Positions 13,853 to 20,289 of a stretch of DNA of 20,289 bases are shown piece by piece (within the stretch, counting starts at the first letter, position 1; the number at the start of each line of letters is the position of its first letter). Source of the stretch: CANGYM01 sp044235825 (GTDB taxonomy: Bacteria; Pseudomonadota; Alphaproteobacteria; JAJTHO01; CANGYM01). The position numbers were made by a program, and so were the translations under genes. The DNA lies in contig JBIIHL010000026.1 of the NCBI GenBank assembly GCA_044235825.1, positions 1 to 20,289 of the forward strand, in the 5' to 3' direction. The notes beneath the pieces were generated by a model. It saw only the letters and a program-made list of their open reading frames with translations, ran no database searches and was not told the DNA's origin.

Positions 13853-14881
13853 CTAAGCCACCTGCCGCTCAGATTCAGCAACCAAGGGCTTTTTCTTGAT
13901 CCACGGCATCATGGCGCGGAGGCGTTGGCCCACGGTTTCAATGGGGTGTTCCTGCTCGATGCGGCGGGTGGCCTTAAACGACAGGGCGCCGGTTTGGTTT
14001 TCAGAAATCCAATCCCGTGCAAACTGGCCCGTTTGAATTTCGGTGAGCAGTTTTTTCATTTCTTTCTTGGTTTTGTCCGTCACAATGCGGGGACCGGCTT
14101 TGTAATCGCCGTATTCTGCGGTGTTGGAGATAGAATAGCGCATGTTGCTTAATCCGCCCTCGTAAATCAGATCCACAATCAGTTTCACCTCGTGCAGGCA
14201 TTCGAAATAGGCCAGTTCTTCGGGATATCCGGCCTCAACTAGGGTTTCATAGCCCGCCTTGATCAGGGCCGATACGCCGCCGCACAAAACGGCCTGTTCA
14301 CCGAACAAATCCGTTTCGCATTCGTTACGGAATGTGGTTTCGATCATGCCGGATTTACCGCCGCCCACCCCTTTGGCATAGGCCTTGGCGATGTCCAGCG
14401 CGTGACCGGATGCATTTTGATACACGGCAATCAAACAGGGCACGCCGCCACCTTTTGAAAATTCGCCGCGCACGGTGTGGCCAGGGCCCTTGGGCGCCAC
14501 CATAATAACGTCCAGATCCGCGCGGGGCACGATGGTACCAAAATGCACGCTAAATCCGTGGGCAAAGGCCAATGTGGCCCCTTTTTTCAGGTTTTGGGCC
14601 AAATCCTGCGTGTACAAATCGCCGTGTTTTTCATCGGGCACCAGAATCATGGTGATATCGGCAGTTTTGGCGGCCTCGGCAGGACTGACAACCTTAAACC
14701 CATCGGCCTGAGCCCGCGCCGCGCTGCGCGATCCGTTTTGCAGGCCGATAATAACATTTTTGACACCGCTGTCCCGCAGGTTCAGGGCATGGGCGTGGCC
14801 TTGGCTGCCATAACCAATGATGGCAATGGTTTTGCCCGTGATAAGCTCGAGGTTGGCATCGTGATCGTAAAAAACCTGCAT
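13853..14881 (-). CDS. ilvC: Ketol-acid reductoisomerase (class I)
   Basis: IlvC performs the second shared step of valine and isoleucine synthesis, rearranging and reducing acetolactate or acetohydroxybutyrate with NADPH and Mg2+. The 342-residue length is that of class I. The Rossmann motif GYGSQGHAHAL lies at 23-33, and SRSAARA at 51-57 recognises the NADPH phosphate. Catalytic residues are seen as His108 (FAHGFSVHFG), Asp191 and Glu195 (ETDLFGEQAVLCGG), Glu227, Glu231 and Ser252. AGGGA lies about 8 bases before the ATG. ilvB and ilvH are not adjacent. The next gene upstream on the same strand ends 63 bp away and is functionally unrelated, so ilvC may use its own promoter. Confidence 0.97.
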   Translation of the reverse strand: MQVFYDHDANLELITGKTIAIIGYGSQGHAHALNLRDSGVKNVIIGLQNGSRSAARAQADGFKVVSPAEAAKTADITMILVPDEKHGDLYTQDLAQNLKKGATLAFAHGFSVHFGTIVPRADLDVIMVAPKGPGHTVRGEFSKGGGVPCLIAVYQNASGHALDIAKAYAKGVGGGKSGMIETTFRNECETDLFGEQAVLCGGVSALIKAGYETLVEAGYPEELAYFECLHEVKLIVDLIYEGGLSNMRYSISNTAEYGDYKAGPRIVTDKTKKEMKKLLTEIQTGQFARDWISENQTGALSFKATRRIEQEHPIETVGQRLRAMMPWIKKKPLVAESERQVA

Positions 14882-14944
14882 GAGAGATCCCTAAGAAAAT
14901 TTTTTGAATTGAGAAAAAACAGGCCCACCATAGCCCAGCTTGCC

Positions 14945-16180
14945 TCAAAAGGCTAGGGATTTTTCATGGCGAATCTGGGCATATTTCACCAAATAGGCGG
15001 CAAAAAGAAACGCCCCAAGCAGGGTCAAAAACCCAAAGGGAATGTCGGTCATTTTATAAAGGTTCCGTGCAAAGGCGCACATCCCCCACAGCAGGATGAG
15101 GATACCTTTTCCATAAGGCACAAACCCCCTGTCTGTCTGGTATCGCCCCATCAACACCAAGGCCGGCAGCAGCACAAACAGATCATAATCCATAAGATAC
15201 GGGGTCATCAGCAGAGAGCCTGAGGCCAAAACAGCAGCCTTCAGGGTATAGGGCGCAGGATTGCTTTTACGCCACAACCACAGGATGACGCCAAGAACAC
15301 CAATTTGAACAACGCCTTGGGCGGCGTAGGCCAGCCCCTTGGTTGCCCCCAAGGTATGATGGACAAACGAAAACAGACTATGAATCATGTCGAGCTGTTG
15401 ATCCGATTTTTCAAAATAACGCATTTGGTTCAAAACATTATGGAAAAAAGCGGGCCAAACCTCCTGACCATACAAAGCGGTCACGCCAAGGGTCATAACA
15501 CCAAGGGTGCAAACGGCACTCAGGATGGTTTTCCAATATCCCCCCATCATCAGGGCCACGGGAATCAGCAGACCAAATTGGAATTTATACACCAGCAATC
15601 CGGCAAAAACACCCGCCAAGGTCGGACGTTTTTCCAAAGTCAGCAAAAAGGATCCCATCAACGCCGCCGTCAAAAAAGCCGTTTGTCCATGGGCAAAGTT
15701 GCCAAGATACACAGGGGACGCCAGCGCAATCAGCACGGTTTCAGTTCGGGGCAAAATGCGGTGCATAACAAACATGGCCACGGCCAAACTGCCCAGTTGC
15801 CATAAAACAAGGGCCTGAAGATAAGAAAATTTGGCAAAAAGCTCAGAAAACGCCAAAAAATACGGCGGATAGGGAAATTGCATATAGGGGACGGTGCTGT
15901 CTTTGCCCTCGAGAAGGCGCTGCTTTTGTTTATGCGCTTCATAGTCATAGGCCAGCGTGGGCGTTCCTTCGTCGGCCAGTTGTCCTGCGGTGTAAAACGC
16001 CTTGAAATCACACAAAATATCTTTGGTGGGATAGGGGGCGCCGATGCTTTCCACCACGTTCTGTCCCCACAGGGCAAAATACAGGGGAATCATGGCAAAA
16101 AGCACATACCGACAACGCCGCGGAAACCCGGGGGACACAATCCCGCGATCAAGAAGGGTATGATAAAACGATGTCAGCAT
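14945..16180 (-). CDS. GT87-type (DUF2029) polytopic membrane glycosyltransferase
   Basis: The 411-residue protein is mostly hydrophobic, with about ten likely membrane segments. It shows GT87/DUF2029 features: an acidic motif in the first outer loop (LCDFKAFYTAGQL near 57-69), FPYPPYFLAF, GQTAFLTAALM, the KFQFGLLIP turn, and MDYDLFVLLPAL late in the chain. GT-C enzymes of this kind use a polyprenyl-phosphate sugar, usually mannose, outside the inner membrane; donor and acceptor here are unknown. The first ATG (16180) abuts a heptamer repeat and lacks a Shine-Dalgarno; an internal ATG about 30 codons later has none either. The start is therefore uncertain. It shares its strand with ilvC but not an obvious function. 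Confidence 0.8.
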   Translation of the reverse strand: MLTSFYHTLLDRGIVSPGFPRRCRYVLFAMIPLYFALWGQNVVESIGAPYPTKDILCDFKAFYTAGQLADEGTPTLAYDYEAHKQKQRLLEGKDSTVPYMQFPYPPYFLAFSELFAKFSYLQALVLWQLGSLAVAMFVMHRILPRTETVLIALASPVYLGNFAHGQTAFLTAALMGSFLLTLEKRPTLAGVFAGLLVYKFQFGLLIPVALMMGGYWKTILSAVCTLGVMTLGVTALYGQEVWPAFFHNVLNQMRYFEKSDQQLDMIHSLFSFVHHTLGATKGLAYAAQGVVQIGVLGVILWLWRKSNPAPYTLKAAVLASGSLLMTPYLMDYDLFVLLPALVLMGRYQTDRGFVPYGKGILILLWGMCAFARNLYKMTDIPFGFLTLLGAFLFAAYLVKYAQIRHEKSLAF

Positions 16181-16221
16181 ACAGGTTACAGGTTACAGGT
16201 TACAGGTTACAGGTTACAGGT
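16180..16221. repeat. Heptamer tandem repeat, six copies of TACAGGT
   Basis: Six perfect units of 7 bp run for 42 bp and end on the first base of the start codon of the GT87 gene (minus strand). On that strand the units read ACCTGTA. A GATAAT-like -10 (complement of 16226-16231) lies just upstream of the repeat, so it could form nearly the whole 5' untranslated region. Every minus-strand frame through it has a TAA, so it is not translated from upstream. Perfect short units often change copy number by slippage. Confidence 0.9.
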
Positions 16222-16367
16222 TAAAATTATCACTTTTTTTAAGGTGTGGGGCGGAAAAGTTTCCTTTTTATTCAAGGAATCGGCGGAAAAATAAGTATGC
16301 ATAAAAGGCTTGTCCTCCCCCAAATACCCCACCACACACCCTTTCTTAACCAATTCTATGATATTCT

Positions 16368-16397
16368 GTTGCAATGCAACATGATTTCCTTCATGAT
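16368..16397 (+). promoter_or_regulatory. Possible gltA promoter with overlapping palindrome
   Basis: TTGCAA (16369-16374), 17 bases and CATGAT (16392-16397) fit a housekeeping promoter moderately. The -35 lies within the palindrome GTTGCAATGCAAC (16368-16380), a possible operator. The leader to the gltA ATG would be about 29 bases. Otherwise the 16223-16432 stretch shows nothing I can call. Confidence 0.35.
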
Positions 16398-16432
16398 CGG
16401 ATCCATACCGTAGCAATCTCAGGGAAAACGTT

Positions 16433-17773
16433 ATGACGGCCATACCCAAAAAAGACGCCCCCGCCAACACCAACACCACGGATAAGGGGTATGTGACCCT
16501 GATTGACCACCAAACAGGACGCCAGTTTGATTTTCCGATTCTCAAGGGCACACAGGGCCCCGATGTTATCGACGTGCGGAAACTTTATGGGGATACGGGG
16601 TATTTTACCTTTGATCCGGGTTTTACCTCCACCGCCAGCTGTGATTCCAGCATCACTTTTATTGATGGGGACGAAGGGATCCTCAGCCACCGCGGCTATG
16701 CCATCGAGGATCTGGCAGAACACAGCGATTTCATGGATGTGTCGTATTTGCTGTTAAACGGGGATTTGCCGAATCCGGCGGAAAAGAAAGACTTTTTGTA
16801 TTCCATCACCCACCACACCATGGTGCACGAGCAAATTCACAATTTTTTCAAAGGCTTTCGTCGTGACGCCCACCCCATGGCCGTGATGTGCGGCGTTGTG
16901 GGGGCGTTATCGGCGTTTTATCACGACAGTTTGGATATTCATGACCCCAAACAACGGGCGATTGCGTCCCATCGTTTGATTGCCAAAATGCCCACCTTGG
17001 CGGCCATGGCCTATAAATATTCCATTGGCCAGCCTTTTGTGTATCCCAGAAACGACCTGTCTTATGCGGAAAATTTCCTGCATATGACCTTTTCCGTCCC
17101 GTGCGAGGCCTATAATGTCAATCCCGTCATGGCCCGCGCCATGGACCGGATTTTCATTTTGCATGCGGATCATGAACAAAACGCATCAACATCGACGGTG
17201 CGTTTGGCGGGATCCACAGGGGCGAATCCGTTTGCGTGTATCGCGGCCGGGATTGCCTCTCTGTGGGGTCCGGCCCACGGCGGCGCCAACGAGGCGGTTT
17301 TAAAAATGCTGGATCAGATCGGCAGTGTGAAAAACATCCCCGAATTTATCAAACGGGCCAAGGACAAAGACGATCCGTTCCGCCTGATGGGCTTTGGTCA
17401 CCGCGTGTACAAAAACTTTGACCCCCGCGCCACCGTGATGCGCAAAACCTGTCACGAGGTTCTGGACGCGCTGGGCGTTGGGGACAACGAACAGCTAAAA
17501 CTGGCTATGGAGCTGGAGCGCATCGCCCTAGAAGACCCCTATTTCATCGAGAAAAAACTCTATCCCAACGTGGATTTTTATTCAGGCATTATCCTAAAAG
17601 CCATGGGCTTTCCCGTGTCCATGTTCACCGTGCTGTTTGCCATGGCCCGCACCGTGGGGTGGATTGGTCAGTGGAAAGAAATGATCGAAGACCCCGCCCA
17701 GCGCATCAGCCGGCCCCGCCAACGTTACATCGGCGAAACCCCGCGGGCGTACAAACCGTTGCATCGGCGGTAG
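16433..17773 (+). CDS. gltA: Type II citrate synthase
   Basis: It condenses acetyl-CoA and oxaloacetate to citrate, the entry step of the citric acid cycle. The 446-residue protein is of the bacterial hexameric (type II) class, with the N-terminal beta-rich domain (YVTLIDHQTGRQFDFPIL) and the usual core. The catalytic triad is visible: His282 in GPAHGGANE, His323 in GFGHRVYKNFDPRA and Asp381 in VDFYSGI. LHADHEQNASTSTVRLAGS is also fully conserved. AGGGAAAA lies about 8 bases before the ATG. It ends facing the convergent pyrF-trpF-hemB operon, separated from it by GC-rich repeats and a terminator. Confidence 0.97.
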   Translation: MTAIPKKDAPANTNTTDKGYVTLIDHQTGRQFDFPILKGTQGPDVIDVRKLYGDTGYFTFDPGFTSTASCDSSITFIDGDEGILSHRGYAIEDLAEHSDFMDVSYLLLNGDLPNPAEKKDFLYSITHHTMVHEQIHNFFKGFRRDAHPMAVMCGVVGALSAFYHDSLDIHDPKQRAIASHRLIAKMPTLAAMAYKYSIGQPFVYPRNDLSYAENFLHMTFSVPCEAYNVNPVMARAMDRIFILHADHEQNASTSTVRLAGSTGANPFACIAAGIASLWGPAHGGANEAVLKMLDQIGSVKNIPEFIKRAKDKDDPFRLMGFGHRVYKNFDPRATVMRKTCHEVLDALGVGDNEQLKLAMELERIALEDPYFIEKKLYPNVDFYSGIILKAMGFPVSMFTVLFAMARTVGWIGQWKEMIEDPAQRISRPRQRYIGETPRAYKPLHRR

Positions 17774-17787
17774 GGTTTTGTGAGTCG

Positions 17788-17852
17788 CCCTCTCCCCAAC
17801 GGGGAGAGGTGCCGAAACCCCCTCCCTACCCCTCCCCCGCAAGCGGGAGAGG
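17788..17852. repeat. Composite GC-rich intergenic repeat downstream of gltA
   Basis: The first module is CCTCTCCCC/GGGGAGAGG around AA (about 17789-17808). A GCCGAAACCCCCTCCCT linker follows, then a second module with CCCGC and GCGGGAGAGGG. The same word order occurs at 5355-5475, so this is a second copy of one dispersed extragenic element. Confidence 0.65.
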
Positions 17853-17867
17853 GAACACAACTTTCTG

Positions 17868-17896
17868 CTTCTCTTCCTTGGGGAGAGGGGCTTTTT
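17868..17896 (+). terminator. Likely gltA terminator overlapping the hemB stop
   Basis: CTTCTCTTCC (17868-17877) can pair with GGGAGAGGGG (17881-17890) using several G-U pairs around TTG, and CTTTTT follows. The T-run reaches the first base of the hemB stop codon complement. It is a plausible intrinsic terminator for gltA. Confidence 0.5.
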
Positions 17897-18879
17897 CAGA
17901 TCTTCCCTTCCCCCACCACTCCCTCCGCCCCATAGGTGATGATCCCCCGCGCCCCTGCGCGTTTGATGGACAGCAGGGCCTCGTGATACAGGACGGCAAA
18001 GGGGGTGCCGGTTTGCTGGGCCAGCGCGTGCAGCATGGCGTATTCGCCGCTGACGTGATAGGCGAAAACGGGAACATCCGTGCTTTGGCTGAGGCGATAC
18101 AGAACATCCAAATAAAACGTGGCGGGTTTGACCATCAGCATATCGGCGGATTCGGCGATGTCTTCGGCGGCCTCGCGCAGGGCCTCCCCCGCGTTGGCGG
18201 GATTCATCTGATAGGTTTTTTTATCCCCCCGCAGCACCCCGCCGCTGCCCACCGCATCCCGAAAGGGGCCGTAAAGGTGCGAGGCAAACTTAGCCGTATA
18301 CGACAATAAAGACACCCCCGAAAACCCCGCATCATCCAACGCCGCCCGCAGGGCCCCAATGCGCCCATCCATCATATCCGACGGGGCGATCACATCCACC
18401 CCTGCGCGGGCCAGAACGAGGGCTTGGGTGATCAAGGCCCCCAGCGTGGCGTCATTATCCACATCCCCCGCCGCATTCAAAATCCCATCATGACCATGGG
18501 ACGTATAGGGATCCAGCGCCACATCCGCCATCACCACCACATCGGGCATGGCGGCTTTCACCGCGGCCACGGCGCGGGCGTGGAGATTATGGGGATTGTG
18601 GGCCTCGGATCCCCTCTCATCCTTTAACGCAGGGTCCACCACAGGAAACAACAACACTGCCCGCCCGCCGTTCTGATAAAAAGTGCGCGAGCGTTCACAC
18701 ACAGACGATAACGACAAACGCGCCTGCCCAGGGAGGCTGTCAATGGGGATATCCCCATCCCCATCATGGACAAAATAGGGCTGAATCAGGTCGCTGGGAT
18801 GCAGACGGACCTCTTGCACCAGATCCCGTATGGCGGGGGTGGAGCGCAAACGACGAAGGCGGGTGCGGGGAAACGTCAT
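17896..18879 (-). CDS. hemB: Delta-aminolevulinic acid dehydratase (porphobilinogen synthase)
   Basis: HemB joins two molecules of 5-aminolevulinate into porphobilinogen for heme. The 327-residue protein has both active-site lysines: Lys197 in SYTAKFASHLYGPFRDA and Lys251 in MVKPA. The metal loop reads DVALDPYTSHGHDG (119-132), with Ala and Asp where zinc enzymes have cysteines; this is the Asp-rich type, typically Mg/K-dependent, seen in many alphaproteobacteria and Pseudomonas. The N-terminus (RTRLRRLRSTPAIRDLVQE) is standard. Its ATG overlaps the trpF stop by four bases (ATGA), so translation is probably coupled. It is the last gene of the pyrF-trpF-hemB operon. Confidence 0.96.
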   Translation of the reverse strand: MTFPRTRLRRLRSTPAIRDLVQEVRLHPSDLIQPYFVHDGDGDIPIDSLPGQARLSLSSVCERSRTFYQNGGRAVLLFPVVDPALKDERGSEAHNPHNLHARAVAAVKAAMPDVVVMADVALDPYTSHGHDGILNAAGDVDNDATLGALITQALVLARAGVDVIAPSDMMDGRIGALRAALDDAGFSGVSLLSYTAKFASHLYGPFRDAVGSGGVLRGDKKTYQMNPANAGEALREAAEDIAESADMLMVKPATFYLDVLYRLSQSTDVPVFAYHVSGEYAMLHALAQQTGTPFAVLYHEALLSIKRAGARGIITYGAEGVVGEGKI

Positions 18880-19493
18880 GGCACCGCCCCCACAAAGGCC
18901 CGCATTTTCACGGGATCCTTAACCCCCCGCACCGTTTCAATGCCGCTGGAGACATCCACCGCGAAGGGATGTGTGCGTTCACAAACATGCCTCACCGTTT
19001 CAGGGGTCAATCCCCCCGATAAAAAAAAGGGAACGTTCACGTTTTGAATCAGGGACACATCAAACCCCCGCCCATTGCCCCCAGGCAGAGTATCGGTGGG
19101 GGCGGGTTTCGCGTCAAACAACCAGAAATCTGCTGAACTGCTGCGGGGCACATCTTGGGGCGTGGCCACGGCAAAGGCCTTAATCACCGGTTTGCCAAAC
19201 ATTTTTTTTATGTGAGTGATCGTTTGTTCATTTTCATCGCCGTGCAGTTGCCACACATCGGGTTTGATCAGGGCCGCAATAGATTCATACAGGGCGGGGG
19301 CGGCGTTGACGGTTAAGGCCACCACCTTCACACCCCGATTGCGGGTCACGGCCGCCAGATGGGCCGCCCGCATCAACGACACGGCGCGGGGGGAGGGGGG
19401 ATAAAACACCAACCCCACATAATCCACCCCCAAATCCGCCGCCAGAATCACATCCGCCGTGCGCGTTAAGCCGCAAAACTTGATTTTTGTCAT
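18876..19493 (-). CDS. trpF: Phosphoribosylanthranilate isomerase
   Basis: TrpF converts phosphoribosylanthranilate to CdRP in tryptophan synthesis. The 205-residue TIM barrel begins with KFCGLTR, giving the catalytic Cys7. Asp127 (WLFDAK) is the second catalytic residue. Phosphate-binding motifs are visible in FFLSGGLTPETV (156-167) and AVDVSSGIE (178-186). YVGLVFYPPSPRAV is typical of the family. It overlaps pyrF upstream and hemB downstream by ATGA at both ends. In many alphaproteobacteria trpF is followed by trpB and trpA; here hemB takes that place. Confidence 0.96.
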   Translation of the reverse strand: MTKIKFCGLTRTADVILAADLGVDYVGLVFYPPSPRAVSLMRAAHLAAVTRNRGVKVVALTVNAAPALYESIAALIKPDVWQLHGDENEQTITHIKKMFGKPVIKAFAVATPQDVPRSSSADFWLFDAKPAPTDTLPGGNGRGFDVSLIQNVNVPFFLSGGLTPETVRHVCERTHPFAVDVSSGIETVRGVKDPVKMRAFVGAVP

Positions 19494-20194
19494 AACCCCA
19501 TGTCCCTGCGGATTTCAGAGAGGACCTTGACGGGATCCGGCGCCCGCAGCAGGGGGCGGCCCATAACCAGATGGGTGGCGCCGGCGGTCATGGCCTCCCC
19601 CGGGGTCATGGTGCGGACTTGATCGTCCATGGCCATGCCTGGCAGGCGAATGCCCGGGGTGACGGCCAGAAAATCCTCCGGCAGGGACAGCCCGCCCAGA
19701 TCCATGGCTGAACACACAATCCCGTCCAGCCCCGCATCCCCGCTGATGTCCGCCAGCCGCCGCACCTGATGAATCAGGGGGCCGTGAATGCCCACGGTGC
19801 CCAGCGTTGTTTGATCCATACTGGTCAGCACCGTCACCCCCAGCAAACGGGGGGGTGCGATGTTCAAGGCCGCGGCTTCTTCATCCGCGGCCTGTCGCGC
19901 GGCCCGTAGCATATCCATGCCACCCGCCGCATGCAGGGTGATATACGCCGCGCCCAAGGCCGTTAAAGCCCGCACCGCCGCCGCCGCCGTGTTGGGAATG
20001 TCGTGGACCTTGACATCCAAAAACAGGGGCACGCCCAGTTCCTGAATGGCCTGAACCCCCACCGGTCCTAGGCGATAAAAAAAGGCCATGCCCAGCTTGA
20101 CCCCCGCAATCTGAGGGGCCATGCGCCGCACATGCCCCAAATCCCAATCGGGATCATCCAGCGCGAGGAAAATGGGCAGGGGGGGCGATGTCAT
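19490..20194 (-). CDS. pyrF: Orotidine 5'-phosphate decarboxylase
   Basis: PyrF makes UMP from OMP, the last step of pyrimidine synthesis. The 234-residue TIM barrel has the catalytic array LDVKVHDIPNTA with Asp60, Lys62 and Asp65, plus ALDDP at 11-15 and GVKLG at 31-35. The C-terminal phosphate loop reads LVMGRPLLRAPDP. I chose ATG 20194, which starts MTSPPLPIFLALD in line with the family; an in-frame TTG at 20218 would add eight residues, and neither start has a strong ribosome site. It is the first gene of the three-gene operon. No clear promoter was found in the 95 bases to the window edge. Confidence 0.95.
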   Translation of the reverse strand: MTSPPLPIFLALDDPDWDLGHVRRMAPQIAGVKLGMAFFYRLGPVGVQAIQELGVPLFLDVKVHDIPNTAAAAVRALTALGAAYITLHAAGGMDMLRAARQAADEEAAALNIAPPRLLGVTVLTSMDQTTLGTVGIHGPLIHQVRRLADISGDAGLDGIVCSAMDLGGLSLPEDFLAVTPGIRLPGMAMDDQVRTMTPGEAMTAGATHLVMGRPLLRAPDPVKVLSEIRRDMGL

Positions 20195-20250
20195 AAAAAA
20201 ATCATAACCTATTTTCAATCATTACAAATTCTTATCAAACAACCACTTCT

Positions 20251-20280
20251 TATCCCCTCTCCCGCGTGCGGGGGAGGGCC
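20251..20280. repeat. GC-rich REP-like palindrome upstream of pyrF
   Basis: CCCCTCTCCCGC, GT and GCGGGGGAGGG form an interrupted palindrome (perfect core CCCGC/GCGGG at 20261-20265 and 20268-20272). It matches the second module of the repeats at 5440-5470 and 17820-17852, here placed on the promoter side of an operon and not between convergent genes. Confidence 0.6.
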
Positions 20281-20289
20281 TCACATCTT

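Noticed and set aside
16180..16221. CRISPR-like array
   Set aside because: The units are 7 bp and directly abutting with no spacers, and there are no cas genes; this is a simple tandem repeat.
1..20289. tRNA, rRNA or tmRNA genes
   Set aside because: I looked for cloverleaf arms and GGTTCGAATCC-like T-loops in the gaps, including before rimP where a tRNA sits in enterobacteria, and found none.

Overview
The window looks like the chromosome of an alphaproteobacterium. PurL, ObgE, RimP, NusA, IF-2, IlvC, GltA, HemB (Asp-type metal loop), TrpF and PyrF all read like alphaproteobacterial proteins. By eye the base composition is somewhat above 50% G+C. Dispersed palindromic repeats resemble in style the palindromic elements known from Rickettsia and relatives. 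The order cannot be fixed from this sequence alone. Intact purine, pyrimidine, branched-chain amino acid, tryptophan and heme genes argue against a strongly reduced obligate parasite.

Layout. Positions 1-2366 are the edge of a prophage or prophage remnant on the minus strand: an HK97-fold major capsid gene and, downstream, a MuF-type minor head gene that runs off the left edge. Positions 2501-5272 hold purL (+) and a convergent membrane methyltransferase gene (-). Positions 5273-6200 are an accessory strip with GC-rich REP-like palindromes, an AT-rich orphan gene and a 185-bp palindromic element. Positions 6201-7744 hold def and obgE. Positions 7847-12994 hold rimP, nusA and infB, with a terminator-like leader in front and a second, inverted 185-bp element inside the operon. 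Positions 13075-13761 are an AbrB/MazE-type antitoxin with a Doc toxin and an apparent operator. ilvC and a GT87-type membrane glycosyltransferase (both -) follow, the latter with a 7-bp tandem repeat touching its start codon. gltA (+) then converges on a pyrF-trpF-hemB operon (-) whose genes overlap by ATGA.

The core genes serve translation (def, obgE, rimP, nusA, infB) and central biosynthesis. GltA lies in the citric acid cycle, whose succinyl-CoA is the usual alphaproteobacterial precursor of 5-aminolevulinate, the HemB substrate.

The items most worth a second look are: (a) the inverted pair of 185-bp elements, alignable without gaps and open in the same frame, one of which carries an ORF overlapping both the rimP stop and the nusA start; (b) the MuF protein, which continues past its head-morphogenesis core into a hydrophobic segment and an unseen C-terminus; (c) two places where a good sigma-70-like promoter runs directly into a terminator-like hairpin, before the capsid gene and before rimP; (d) the heptamer repeat in front of the glycosyltransferase; (e) the operator-like sites of the toxin-antitoxin pair. 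I did not find a clearly new multi-gene system.
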